A stretch of 38,362 nucleotides of DNA from Flavobacteriales bacterium UBA972 (GCA_002292855.1 DBBY01000065.1:3233-41594); one strand, 5' to 3'. Numbered from the stretch's first letter, positions 25,300 to 33,648 are shown. The notes: generated by a model from the sequence alone, not told the origin. Translations and numbers: made by a program.

Positions 25300-26676
25300 C
25301 TACTTGTCTTTGGTTATCAATGCCGTGAGAAGGCCCTCGGTCACTAGTTTTTGACCCACGTAGGCTTGGCCCCGCATCACGACGATTCCGCGCCGTATGG
25401 GTTGCTCCAGGGTGAGGTGAAAGTAGAGGGTGTCGCCAGGACCAACCTTGCCTTTGAACTTAACCTCGTCCATTTTAAGAAAGTAGGTGAGGTAGTTCTC
25501 GGGGTCTTCGACGGTACTGAGGGCTAAAATTCCGCCCACTTGGGCCATGGCTTCGAGCTGCAGCACACCGGGCATGATGGGAGCTCCCGGGAAGTGACCC
25601 AGAAAAAAAGGCTCGTTCATGGTTACCGCCTTGCTGCCCCAGACGTCGGTTTGCGAAAGGTGCAGAATTCGGTCAACCAGCAAAAAGGGCGGTCTGTGCG
25701 GCAGAATCGACATTATTTTGGGGGCGTCCATCAAGGCATCTGCATTGGGATCAAAAAAGGGAACGGGGTTGGCAGATTTTATCTGGTCCATAATGCTTTG
25801 GGCGAGTAGGGTATTGATTCGGTGTCCGGGCTTAAAAATACGGATTTCGGCGGCAACAGGGCGGCCAATTAGTGCGAGATCGCCCAAGAGGTCAAGCATT
25901 TTATGCGCCGCGGGCTCGGCGGGCATGTTGAAGGGGGTCATGGGCAGGGCCCCAAGCGCTTCAGCCGGAACCAGGGGTTGCTCTATAAATGCTTGAAGCG
26001 CCTGCCATTCGTCCCCGCTGAGCTGTCGATCGAGGACTACAACGCCAGAGCCTTCTTCGGCGCCCTGAAGGAGCCCTCGGTCAATTAGGGGCAGAAGGTG
26101 GCTTGCAAGGGTGAAGGTTCGCGCTGGGGCAATCTTTTGGGCATACGATTCGCCATGGCTGTAGCGAATGCTATTGGGACCGACGGCTTCGGGGTCATGG
26201 CTTAGGTGCACCTGGTAGTGCGGCATGGCTGCGGGGATGGCCTCGGCCCAGGCCCCTGTTTTGGGGTCTTCAACGCGAATCGCGCTTTGAAGCGCGAAGC
26301 CCTGCATCGGTCCAACTTCTTCGAGTCCTGCATGGAGTATTGCCTCTACCCAGGGCAAGGCTGACCCGTCGAGTATCGGAAGCTCTGCGGCCGAACAGTG
26401 AATTTCAGCGTCAAGGATTCCAAGGCCAAAGAGTGCGGAGAGCAGGTGCTCGGCCGTGTGCACGGTGGCGTCTCCGTCGCTAAGGGTGGTGCAGCGGTCG
26501 GTTTCGCTGACCAAGCCGGGGTGAAGGCTCATGCTCGGCTGGTCCCTAAGATCCTGACGCACTAGGGTATAGCCCTTGTTTGAGAGTCCTGGTTTGACCA
26601 ATACGTCGCAGGCAATTCCGCTGTGGATGCCGCGACCTTTGATGCTAAATTCTTGTCTGAGTGCGTATTGAATCAA
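25300..26676 (-). CDS. lpxC-fabZ: Fused UDP-3-O-acyl-GlcNAc deacetylase / 3-hydroxyacyl-ACP dehydratase
   Basis: A 458-residue two-domain enzyme. Residues 1 to about 300 are LpxC, a zinc deacetylase committing to lipid A: Glu76 and His77 in TAEHLLSAL, His258 and Asp262 in AHKMLDLLGDL, and His285 in PGHRINTLLAQ. Residues about 315-458 are FabZ, the fatty-acid dehydratase: LPHRPPFLLVD, His361 in GHFPGAPIMPG and Glu375 in LEAMAQ. The fusion is characteristic of Bacteroidetes. The only plausible start is TTG at 26676; it overlaps the lpxD stop in TTGA, is preceded by CAAGG, and no in-frame ATG lies near it. The encoded N-terminus (IQYALRQEFSIKGRGIHSG) aligns with normal LpxC starts. Confidence 0.95.
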   Translation of the reverse strand: MIQYALRQEFSIKGRGIHSGIACDVLVKPGLSNKGYTLVRQDLRDQPSMSLHPGLVSETDRCTTLSDGDATVHTAEHLLSALFGLGILDAEIHCSAAELPILDGSALPWVEAILHAGLEEVGPMQGFALQSAIRVEDPKTGAWAEAIPAAMPHYQVHLSHDPEAVGPNSIRYSHGESYAQKIAPARTFTLASHLLPLIDRGLLQGAEEGSGVVVLDRQLSGDEWQALQAFIEQPLVPAEALGALPMTPFNMPAEPAAHKMLDLLGDLALIGRPVAAEIRIFKPGHRINTLLAQSIMDQIKSANPVPFFDPNADALMDAPKIMSILPHRPPFLLVDRILHLSQTDVWGSKAVTMNEPFFLGHFPGAPIMPGVLQLEAMAQVGGILALSTVEDPENYLTYFLKMDEVKFKGKVGPGDTLYFHLTLEQPIRRGIVVMRGQAYVGQKLVTEGLLTALITKDK

Positions 26677-27605
26677 CCTTGCTTGGCCTTTTGGGCCACA
26701 AATAAACGGCGGAATTCACGGGATTCCATTGCAGGGCTTCCAAGTACCTCAGAGCGAGGACCTAAAGATTTACCGACGCCGCTTTGCGCTCCAATTCTCG
26801 ATCCTTGCCCTATGGTAAGGTGCCCGGCGATGCCGACTTGGCCGCCCACGACCACGTAGTCTTCAAGGACGGTTGATCCCGCCACTCCAACCTGCCCGGC
26901 TAGGACGCAGTACTTGCCAATGCGCACGTTGTGCCCGATTTGGCAGAGGTTGTCTATTTTGCAGCCGTCGTCAATGAGGGTGATTCCGACCACCGCGCGG
27001 TCGACGCAGGTACCGGCACCGAGTTCTACGTTATTGCCAATCCGCACCGAGCCTAGGTGGGGAATTTTGGTCCAATGGGCAAGGTCTTGGTAGGGGGGTA
27101 CAAATCCAAACCCGTCTGCGCCGAGCACGACGTTGGCGTGAATCAGGCAGTGTTCGCCGACCACAGTGCCTGGGTAGAGTACCACTCCTGGGTTAATTAC
27201 GGTACCGGCCCCAACTTGAACGTCTTCGGCCATGACGACTCCTGGAGCAATGTGCGCCGAGGGGTGGACCCCCGAGGGTCGCCCTGTGGCCCAAGCCACT
27301 TGTTTTTGCCCGCTCGCAAGCACTGCGGCCCAGGCGGCATAGGAATTCGCTACCCTTAGGACGCTTCCCGTGAATTCTTTGGGCGCTTGGTCTTTGGGGT
27401 CGCAGAGCACGACACTAGCGTTACTCAGGGCCCAGGCGCTTCGGTAGCGGGGGTTAGAGATGAAGCTGATTCCGCCTTCGCTGCCCCCGGTTAGGGTGCA
27501 GGCCAAGTGCAGTTCATGGTCAGGACCTTCGAGTTGTCCGCCCAGTTTTAATGCCCACTCTGAGGCCCGCAGGGGAGGCAAGGGGCTCGCCCTTAGTGGA
27601 TCCAT
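26673..27605 (-). CDS. lpxD: UDP-3-O-acylglucosamine N-acyltransferase
   Basis: A 310-residue trimeric beta-helix enzyme that adds the second (N-linked) hydroxyacyl chain in lipid A synthesis. The N-terminal uridine-binding domain (SEWALKLGGQLEGPDHELHL) is followed by hexapeptide repeats (ADGFGFVPPYQDLAHWTKIP, the LpxD core motif). The catalytic His is His225 (numbered from the chosen start) in CQIGHNVRIGKYC. Two starts are possible: ATG 27626, overlapping the HD gene by 34 bases, or ATG 27605, overlapping by 13. I chose 27605 because the first seven extra residues have no family counterpart. Its stop overlaps the lpxC-fabZ TTG. Confidence 0.93.
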   Translation of the reverse strand: MDPLRASPLPPLRASEWALKLGGQLEGPDHELHLACTLTGGSEGGISFISNPRYRSAWALSNASVVLCDPKDQAPKEFTGSVLRVANSYAAWAAVLASGQKQVAWATGRPSGVHPSAHIAPGVVMAEDVQVGAGTVINPGVVLYPGTVVGEHCLIHANVVLGADGFGFVPPYQDLAHWTKIPHLGSVRIGNNVELGAGTCVDRAVVGITLIDDGCKIDNLCQIGHNVRIGKYCVLAGQVGVAGSTVLEDYVVVGGQVGIAGHLTIGQGSRIGAQSGVGKSLGPRSEVLGSPAMESREFRRLFVAQKAKQG

Positions 27606-28846
27606 GGTAGTTCTTTTGGCCAGCATACAAAGGGTCGCGTAGTTACTTTACTATAAACGCTTAAAGGAAGGATTTCTGATACTTCGGTCAATGGAAGAAC
27701 GCTCCCATTTTTTTTGATCAACTTAATTTCTTGTTTGTCAGCGGTATACGTTTTGTTGGAGGCAACGCCGTCGAGCACAAAATGACGGGAGTCTTCGACA
27801 GAAAGGCCCATTGAGGCGGCCACGGAGGCCTCTAAAGTTGCGCGGTCCTCTCGGGAGAGGGGGCGATCGAGAAACTTAATACGAAACAGCTTGCGGTCAA
27901 CAATTCGGCGGCTCATGGCGCTCAGCACGGGGTCAGGGTGCTGCTGCCACTGCTTGATGGCGCTGAGAATGTCGCTGTCGTCCAGGCGGGTAAAAAGGTC
28001 GAGCAACTCGGGCTCTTGGTTAAAATCCTTCTGGCTGGGGCGGCGGCGCAGCAGGATTTGCAGTTCTGCCCCGGCAAACAGGTCCTCCCCGCGGCGGGCC
28101 AGCATCGAAGCCCTGCGGAGCACCTCCACGAGCATGCTCTCTGCACTCAGCACGGTTTTGTGCATGTAGACCTGCCAGTACATTAGGCTTCGGCTAATCA
28201 AAAACTTTTCAATCGAGGCAATGGCCTTGTGCTCCAAAACCAAATGCCCCTCAGACACGTGAAGCATTTCAAGCAGTCGGTCGCTGTTAATCGCCCCCTC
28301 GATGACTCCGGTGTAGAAGGCGTCGCGCTTGAGGTAGTCCATGCGGTCCATGTCGAGCTGCGACGAGATAAGCTCGTGCAAAAAACCTTTTGGGTGCCTG
28401 CCTTCAAAAATGGCGATGGCCTCGTCGAGGACTCCGTCAAAATGCAGGTTGAGGCGCTCCATAATCATGCGCGAGACGGTCTCGTGGTGCACGTCGTCGA
28501 GCAGGGTCTGCTCTAAGGCATGGCTAAAGGGTCCATGGCCAATGTCGTGCAGCAGTATGGCAATTTGCGCGGACTCTTCCTCAGACGCAGTGATTTCTAT
28601 GCCCTTGCGGCGCAGAACTTGAATGGCCTTTAGCATCAAATGCATGGCACCGAGGGCATGGTGAAAGCGGGTATGGTTGGCCCCAGGGTAGACCAAAGAG
28701 CTGAGCCCTAGTTGGCTAATTCGGCGCAAACGCTGAAAGTAGGGGTGCTCGACCAAATCAAAAATCCGCTCCGACGGAATTGAAATAAAACCGTAGATCG
28801 GATCGTTAAAAAGCTTGAACTTGTTGGTCTCGGAGACGGACGGCAT
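27593..28846 (-). CDS. HD-domain phosphohydrolase (dGTPase-like, COG1078 type)
   Basis: A 417-residue cytosolic metal-dependent phosphohydrolase. Opening KLFNDPIYGFISIP is the family start. The HD-type metal site is seen in HTRFHHALGAMHLM (His63), ILLHDIGHGPFSHALE (His100, Asp101, His104) and a later Asp in SSQLDMDRMDYLKRD. Relatives cleave nucleoside triphosphates or related nucleotides, but the physiological substrate here is unknown. The frame extends upstream to 28942 into porX; the ATG at 28846 gives the expected N-terminus and has a perfect TAAGTTTG box 18 nt upstream. It is the first gene of the HD-lpxD-lpxC/fabZ-lpxA-ABC-efp unit. Confidence 0.9.
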   Translation of the reverse strand: MPSVSETNKFKLFNDPIYGFISIPSERIFDLVEHPYFQRLRRISQLGLSSLVYPGANHTRFHHALGAMHLMLKAIQVLRRKGIEITASEEESAQIAILLHDIGHGPFSHALEQTLLDDVHHETVSRMIMERLNLHFDGVLDEAIAIFEGRHPKGFLHELISSQLDMDRMDYLKRDAFYTGVIEGAINSDRLLEMLHVSEGHLVLEHKAIASIEKFLISRSLMYWQVYMHKTVLSAESMLVEVLRRASMLARRGEDLFAGAELQILLRRRPSQKDFNQEPELLDLFTRLDDSDILSAIKQWQQHPDPVLSAMSRRIVDRKLFRIKFLDRPLSREDRATLEASVAASMGLSVEDSRHFVLDGVASNKTYTADKQEIKLIKKNGSVLPLTEVSEILPLSVYSKVTTRPFVCWPKELPWIH

Positions 28847-28864
28847 AAAACAATCTTGAATCCC

Positions 28865-28872
28865 CAAACTTA
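28865..28872 (-). promoter_or_regulatory. Putative -7 box (TAAGTTTG) for the HD-lpx-efp unit
   Basis: A perfect TAnnTTTG in the 37-nt divergent gap with porX, 18 nt before the ATG at 28846. A TTTG lies 14 nt upstream of it, somewhat closer than the usual -33 spacing. Confidence 0.55.
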
Positions 28873-28883
28873 ACCACAAAACC

Positions 28884-30440
28884 ATGCAAAATTCGCGGAT
28901 ATTATGGGTCGATGACGAAGTGGAGGCATTAAGGCCCCACATTCTCTACCTCGAGGGGCGTGGAATCTCGGTGCTTACCGCCACCAACGCCACCGACGCC
29001 CTGGTTTTGATCAATACTGAATCCCTGGATTGCGTGCTGCTTGACGAGCACATGCCGGGGCCAAGCGGACTCGACGTGCTGCCGCAAATCAAGGCCTTAA
29101 AGCCATCCCTCCCGGTAGTTATGGTGACCAAAAGCGAAGAAGACGGGCTAATGAACGATGCGCTGGGGTCGCAGCTTGCCGACTACCTGCTCAAGCCGGT
29201 GCAGCCCCGGCAAGTGCTTTCTACCCTTACGCGGATTTTGGAACAATCGCAGCTTCAAGGCGCGCGCAGCGCAAGCCGCTACCAGCAGGAGTTTCGAGAA
29301 CTAGGGGAGCGCCTCGCTGCAGCCCAATCCTGGTTGGCGTGGACCGAGGTCTACCGCGAACTGACTCGCTGGGATCGAGAACTGGCCGGTGGGGAGGCGG
29401 AATCCATGCGTGCAATGCTCGACCACCAAAGAGAGGAAGCAAACCGCTTGTTCACTCGCTGGTGGGCCGCCGAATACCCTGACATGCTCCACAACGAGCA
29501 CTCACCTTGCCTTTTTAGCCATCAGCTCTTGGATGCGAGAATCAAACCCATGCTCGAGCGCGGGGAGAAGGTCGTCTTGCTCGTTTTTGACAACCTCCGC
29601 TTGGATCAATGGCAAGAAATTCAGCCCTTGATGACCAGCAGGTTTCGGGTGGAGTCCGACGAGTTGTATGCGAGCATTTTACCAACCGCCACCCAGTATG
29701 CCCGCAATGCCCTTCTGGGCGGGGCCATGCCTTCGGAGCTTGCCAAGCGCCATCCGGACCGCTGGGTGCGCGACGTGCTCGACGCAGAGGGCGGACGCAA
29801 CGGCAGCGAAGACTTTTACCTAAGTCATTGGGCTGCGAGCAGGGGCTTCTCCACGCCGGGTTATGCCAAGCTGACACACGGGGCAAGCGAGCAAAAATTC
29901 GTATCAAAATGGCGTGAAATGCGTGGCAAGGACCTTGTTGCCGTGGTGGTCAACTTCATAGATCGCATGAGCCATGCCAAAACAGACGAGGCCATCCTGC
30001 GCGATTTGGCCCGCGACGACCGGGGCTTTCGAAGCCTGACTGTGTCGTGGTGGACGCATTCGCCCTTGAAGGCCTGGGTCGACGACCTTGCCCAAGCCGG
30101 ATGCACCTTGGTGGTGACCACCGACCACGGAACCATCATGGTGCGCAAGCCCATCACCGTGCGCGGACCCCGTGAGATGACGGCTAACCTGCGCTATAAA
30201 GTCGGGCGCGGATTGGAATTTAAGGATAAGGAGGTCGCCCTGCTGGCGGAGCCAGAGCGTCTTGGAATTCCGCCTACCAATCTGGGCGATAAGGTTTTGT
30301 TTGCCGGCAATCAGGACTACTTGGTCTACCAAAATCACTACCACCACCATGTTGAGAAGTTTGATGGGAGCTACCAGCACGGGGGAATTTCGTTGGAAGA
30401 AGTAATGGTTCCCTTTGCGGTGCTAAGGCCCCGTGCCTGA
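28884..30440 (+). CDS. porX: PorX-type response regulator with PglZ domain (T9SS control)
   Basis: A 518-residue cytosolic protein. Residues 1-120 are a receiver domain: acidic pocket Asp10/Asp11 in WVDDE, phospho-acceptor Asp54 in LLDEHMPG, Thr in VMVTKSEED and Lys in YLLKPVQP. A helical linker follows, then a PglZ/alkaline-phosphatase-like domain from about residue 210, with metal-site patterns VLLVFDNLRLDQW, ILPTATQYARNALLGG and VVTTDHGTIM. In Porphyromonas and Flavobacterium PorX works with the kinase PorY to control the type IX secretion system, and its PglZ domain is reported to act on nucleotide signals. PorY and structural T9SS genes are not in this window. No TAnnTTTG box is evident upstream. 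Confidence 0.93.
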   Translation: MQNSRILWVDDEVEALRPHILYLEGRGISVLTATNATDALVLINTESLDCVLLDEHMPGPSGLDVLPQIKALKPSLPVVMVTKSEEDGLMNDALGSQLADYLLKPVQPRQVLSTLTRILEQSQLQGARSASRYQQEFRELGERLAAAQSWLAWTEVYRELTRWDRELAGGEAESMRAMLDHQREEANRLFTRWWAAEYPDMLHNEHSPCLFSHQLLDARIKPMLERGEKVVLLVFDNLRLDQWQEIQPLMTSRFRVESDELYASILPTATQYARNALLGGAMPSELAKRHPDRWVRDVLDAEGGRNGSEDFYLSHWAASRGFSTPGYAKLTHGASEQKFVSKWREMRGKDLVAVVVNFIDRMSHAKTDEAILRDLARDDRGFRSLTVSWWTHSPLKAWVDDLAQAGCTLVVTTDHGTIMVRKPITVRGPREMTANLRYKVGRGLEFKDKEVALLAEPERLGIPPTNLGDKVLFAGNQDYLVYQNHYHHHVEKFDGSYQHGGISLEEVMVPFAVLRPRA

Positions 30441-30450
30441 TCTTTAGGGT

Positions 30451-30870
30451 ATGGATGTAGCCCTACTTCAGCAACCCGAGGATTGGACGCAGTGGGCCCT
30501 TGACCGTTCCCAGGCCTTGGCGGGTGTCGTCACCCTAAGCGGCCCAATGGGCTCCGGAAAAACCACGGCGGTAGCCCTTTGGCTCAAGGCCCTGGGGTCT
30601 AATGACGCGGCACGAAGCCCCTCCTTTGGCCTGGTCAACGAGTACGAGAGTCCGCTAGGCCCCATTTATCACTTTGACCTTTACCGACTGGACCGGCCCG
30701 AGCAGGTCGCGGCCATAGGATTCGAAGAATACCTCTACAGCGGCCAGCCCTGCTGGATCGAATGGCCCGAGCGAGCAGGAGAACTGATTCCGCACGAAGC
30801 CTCAGAGGTCGGTATTGAGGTACTTGAGGATGGTTCTAGAAGGGTTACCTTCGTAGGAGCAACCCGCTAA
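30451..30870 (+). CDS. tsaE: tRNA threonylcarbamoyladenosine biosynthesis ATPase TsaE
   Basis: A 139-residue P-loop ATPase that assists the TsaB/TsaD complex making t6A at position 37 of ANN-decoding tRNAs. Walker A GPMGSGKTT is at residues 31-39, followed by the family motifs SPSFGLVNEYES and IYHFDLYRLDRPEQ, and a Walker B-like CWIEWPERAGELIP. Length is normal. It begins 10 nt after porX and ends 11 nt before the alanine dehydrogenase-like gene; the porX-tsaE-ald order is one I recall from other Bacteroidetes. Confidence 0.93.
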   Translation: MDVALLQQPEDWTQWALDRSQALAGVVTLSGPMGSGKTTAVALWLKALGSNDAARSPSFGLVNEYESPLGPIYHFDLYRLDRPEQVAAIGFEEYLYSGQPCWIEWPERAGELIPHEASEVGIEVLEDGSRRVTFVGATR

Positions 30871-30881
30871 TAGCCCTGTTT

Positions 30882-32060
30882 ATGGAAGCCGCCAACGTGT
30901 TTCAAACCCAAGAAGAACGCCTCATGGTCGACGCCAAGGCTCAGGTACTGCGCATCGGCATTCCCTTGGAGTCCACCTGGGCAGAGAATCGGGTTTCGCT
31001 AACTCCCGAGGGAGTGCACCTGCTTGTCGCGCAAGGCCACGAAGTGGTTTTGGAGTCCACCGCCGGGTTAGCAGCCCGATACAGCGACCGAGAATACTCT
31101 GAGGCAGGAGCGGAGGTAACAACCGACCGCCGCATCATTTTTGGATGCCCTGTTTTAGCCAAGGTCGAGGCTCCGTCTGAATCAGAATGGCCCCTAATGG
31201 TGCAGGGTCAGGTTTTATTCTCTACCATTCAGCCCGGCACCCTTTCTAAATCTTTTTTGGATGCGCTCAAGGCCAAGCGCATCACCGCATTCAACTACGG
31301 AAGCATTCTCGACGAAGAGGGCAGGGCCCCCTTTGTGCGTTCCATGGCCGAAATTGGAGGAAGCCAGGCGATTACGATCGCCATGGAGTACCTGTCGACC
31401 TGGTCGGGAGGCAAGGGCTATGCCATGGGAGCCGTCACGGGCGTTCCTCCCACCGAGGTGGTGATTTTGGGAGCCGGGACCGTCGGGACCACTGCAGCGC
31501 GCCTCGCCATTGCCCTAGGGGCCTCGGTCAAGGTTTTTGATTCTTCGCTCACGCGGTTGCAGCGGCTGCGCGAGCAGGTTGGCGACCTCTACACCTGCAC
31601 CCTGCAGCCCCAAATTTTAGCCAGGGCCTTGAGCCGCTGCGACGTAGTAATCGGCGCCCTGCGCCCAGTCAACGGGCGAACTCCCGTGGTGGTTACCCAG
31701 GAGATGGTTGCCGGCATGAAGCCCCGCAGCGTGGTGGTTGACCTGAGCATCGACCACGGCGGCTGCCTCGAAACCAGCGAGGTCACCTCTTGGGACGCGC
31801 CAGTCTACACCAAGTTTGACGTGACGCATTTTGCCGTGCCCAACATTGCCTCTAGGGTAGCGCGCACCGCATCCTTTGCATTGAACAACCTTACTTCGCC
31901 CATGCTTCGCGACCTCGCCGATCTGGGTGGAGTTGAGGAGGCCTTGCGGCTAAAGCCTCACTGGCGCAGCGGCGTATACCTCTACCACGGCCAATTGACC
32001 AGTTCTGCCCTTGCGCAGACCCTTGATCAGCCCTTTACCGAGCTTGACCTGCTGCTGTGA
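30882..32060 (+). CDS. Alanine dehydrogenase / transhydrogenase-alpha family protein
   Basis: A 392-residue NAD(P)-binding protein of the AlaDH/PNT family. The catalytic-domain start RIGIPLESTWAENRVSLTP has the substrate Arg (Arg37); Lys94 lies in LAKVEAPS; the Rossmann loop is ILGAGTVGTTAARL at residues 195-208; Asp291 lies in VVDLSIDHGGC. At the place of the catalytic His of classical alanine dehydrogenase the sequence reads FSTIQPG, with Gln117. Gln is also found there in the PntA subunit of transhydrogenase, so the annotation as alanine dehydrogenase is tentative. Starting at 30882 gives the N-terminal extension I recall from other Bacteroidetes members. It overlaps the next gene by GTGA. 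Confidence 0.82.
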   Translation: MEAANVFQTQEERLMVDAKAQVLRIGIPLESTWAENRVSLTPEGVHLLVAQGHEVVLESTAGLAARYSDREYSEAGAEVTTDRRIIFGCPVLAKVEAPSESEWPLMVQGQVLFSTIQPGTLSKSFLDALKAKRITAFNYGSILDEEGRAPFVRSMAEIGGSQAITIAMEYLSTWSGGKGYAMGAVTGVPPTEVVILGAGTVGTTAARLAIALGASVKVFDSSLTRLQRLREQVGDLYTCTLQPQILARALSRCDVVIGALRPVNGRTPVVVTQEMVAGMKPRSVVVDLSIDHGGCLETSEVTSWDAPVYTKFDVTHFAVPNIASRVARTASFALNNLTSPMLRDLADLGGVEEALRLKPHWRSGVYLYHGQLTSSALAQTLDQPFTELDLLL

Positions 32061-32434
32061 AGGTTCTGCGGCGGCTTCTTTGGTACGGAATCGGATTGGG
32101 CTTGGGCGTACTGCTCGTCTATGCCATTTTTGGCGATAGAGAAATGGAATGCAGCTACTTTCCCAACGACCGCGTGCTGACCGAACTGCACCGCAAGCCC
32201 ACACGAGGTGCGGATTCTGCGGTCTGGAGTCAGGTTGGGTCGGACTCCACCGTGCTCAAGGCCTTTTTGACCCTGGGCGAGGTAGATTTTGCGTCGAGTA
32301 AAACGCGAACGCGTCACAAGGCAAACGTCCCGGCCTATTGGATTGACCTTGAATTCCGCGAGCGCACTTGGCGAGGGCTTTGGGAGGTGCGCGAAGACAG
32401 CGCCTGGCTTGTGACCCTGCAGGACGAGCTCTAG
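32057..32434 (+). CDS. DUF4258-like membrane-anchored protein
   Basis: A 125-residue protein of unknown function. One N-terminal membrane helix at about residues 8-24 (LWYGIGLGLGVLLVYAIFG) is followed by ECSYFPNDRVLTELHRKP, a pattern I recall from short Bacteroidetes proteins annotated as DUF4258 that commonly sit after the alanine dehydrogenase gene. The C-terminal half has VDFASSKTRTRHK and a final beta-type segment. The start is GTG at 32057, overlapping the upstream stop as GTGA, which implies translational coupling. Its TAG stop shares the palindrome CTAG with the stop of the convergent proline dehydrogenase gene. The family assignment is from memory and moderate. Confidence 0.7.
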   Translation: MKVLRRLLWYGIGLGLGVLLVYAIFGDREMECSYFPNDRVLTELHRKPTRGADSAVWSQVGSDSTVLKAFLTLGEVDFASSKTRTRHKANVPAYWIDLEFRERTWRGLWEVREDSAWLVTLQDEL

Positions 32435-33624
32435 GCCTTGGTCGCGCTTCGTCGCTTGATTTCTTTGCGAAGCATTGCTAACTCACGCCCGGTTTGGCCG
32501 GCAACCGAGGTATTCTCCTGGGCACGGCGCAGGAGGTAGGGCATCACATTGCGAATTGGCCCAAAGGGCAGGTACTTTGCTACGCGAAAGCCATTTTGGC
32601 TCAAGCTGAAGCTAATGAAGTCACTCATACCATAGAGCTGGGCAAACCAGACCGGAGCCTCCAAGGGGTTCCAGCCCTGCTTCACAAGGAGCTCGGCGCC
32701 AAGTTGGTTGCTGCCTTCGTTGTGGCTGCCGACCACGAGGGCAACTCGCCCGGGGTCCTCAGGACCCTTAAGGGCTTCGAGCATAAGGCGAAGGCAGGCA
32801 TCGTATTCTTGATCAGTGGCAACTTTATCGGGCTGAATGGGCGAGGGGTAGCCCTCTGCTGCGGCGCGATCGCGCTCCTTTTCCATATAGGCTCCGCGCA
32901 CGAGCTTCACCCCGTAGTGGTAGCCGTTGGCCTGGGCATGCGCCAAATCTTCTTTGACTTGGGCAACCCGCCCCACACGGTAGCACTGTATCGTGGTCAT
33001 TACCACGGGCTTGTCGCGGTTGAATTCCTGCATGGCTTCGCGGGCAAAACCGTCGATGGCACCCTGAATCCAGGTTTCTTCGGCATCGATCATTAAGCAC
33101 CGGCCATTGTGCGAGGCAAAATGCGCCATGCGCCGTATTCTGGCGCGGACCTTCTCCAAGGCCTCTTGATCCTCGGGGGTAAGCTCGCTCCCGGCTGATA
33201 GTTTGTGAAGCAGGTCGTGGGGAGCAATGCCGGTCATTTTAAACACGGCCAGGCTCAGCCCGGGCTCTTGGGCGGCCAGAGCAATAGTTTGCAGCGAAAT
33301 GTCAACGGTCTGATCGAAGGCGGCATCTGTGGATTGCCCCTCGACGGAATAGTCCAGTATGCTGCCCACCTTGCCCTGCCAAAGGCGCTGAATAGCAGGT
33401 CGAGTCTCTGCCACCGTCTCTCCTCCGCAAAACTGGCGAAATACGGTCGCGCGAATCAGGCCTTTTACCGGAAGCCTCCACTTGAGGGACCACAGGCTCA
33501 GGGCTGCGCCCACCGAAACAAGGGCAGGAGACGAAAGCAAGCCAAAGAGCGCGCTGGCTCGGCGCAGGTCGGCATGGCTGGCGTGTTGGTAGGCGATTGC
33601 GGTGTTCGAAAAATCGAGCTTCAA
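32431..33624 (-). CDS. Proline dehydrogenase
   Basis: A 397-residue FAD enzyme oxidising proline to pyrroline-5-carboxylate and passing electrons to the respiratory chain. TIM-barrel motifs are SILDYSVEG (near residue 88), FKMTGIAPHDLLHKLS, CLMIDAEETWIQ, GVKLVRGAYMEKERDRA (near residue 248) and the C-terminal LYGMSDFISF with YLPFGPIRNVMPYLLRRAQEN (family Arg residues for proline carboxylate binding). The frame opens to 33723, but that part lies in the aroB gene. I chose TTG 33624 because the protein then starts KLDFSNTAIAYQHAS, as in relatives, and a perfect TATATTTG box lies 24 nt upstream. No ATG is available in that region. Confidence 0.88.
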   Translation of the reverse strand: MKLDFSNTAIAYQHASHADLRRASALFGLLSSPALVSVGAALSLWSLKWRLPVKGLIRATVFRQFCGGETVAETRPAIQRLWQGKVGSILDYSVEGQSTDAAFDQTVDISLQTIALAAQEPGLSLAVFKMTGIAPHDLLHKLSAGSELTPEDQEALEKVRARIRRMAHFASHNGRCLMIDAEETWIQGAIDGFAREAMQEFNRDKPVVMTTIQCYRVGRVAQVKEDLAHAQANGYHYGVKLVRGAYMEKERDRAAAEGYPSPIQPDKVATDQEYDACLRLMLEALKGPEDPGRVALVVGSHNEGSNQLGAELLVKQGWNPLEAPVWFAQLYGMSDFISFSLSQNGFRVAKYLPFGPIRNVMPYLLRRAQENTSVAGQTGRELAMLRKEIKRRSATKA

Positions 33625-33648
33625 GGGGTTTGGGTTTCGTGGCGGCTG

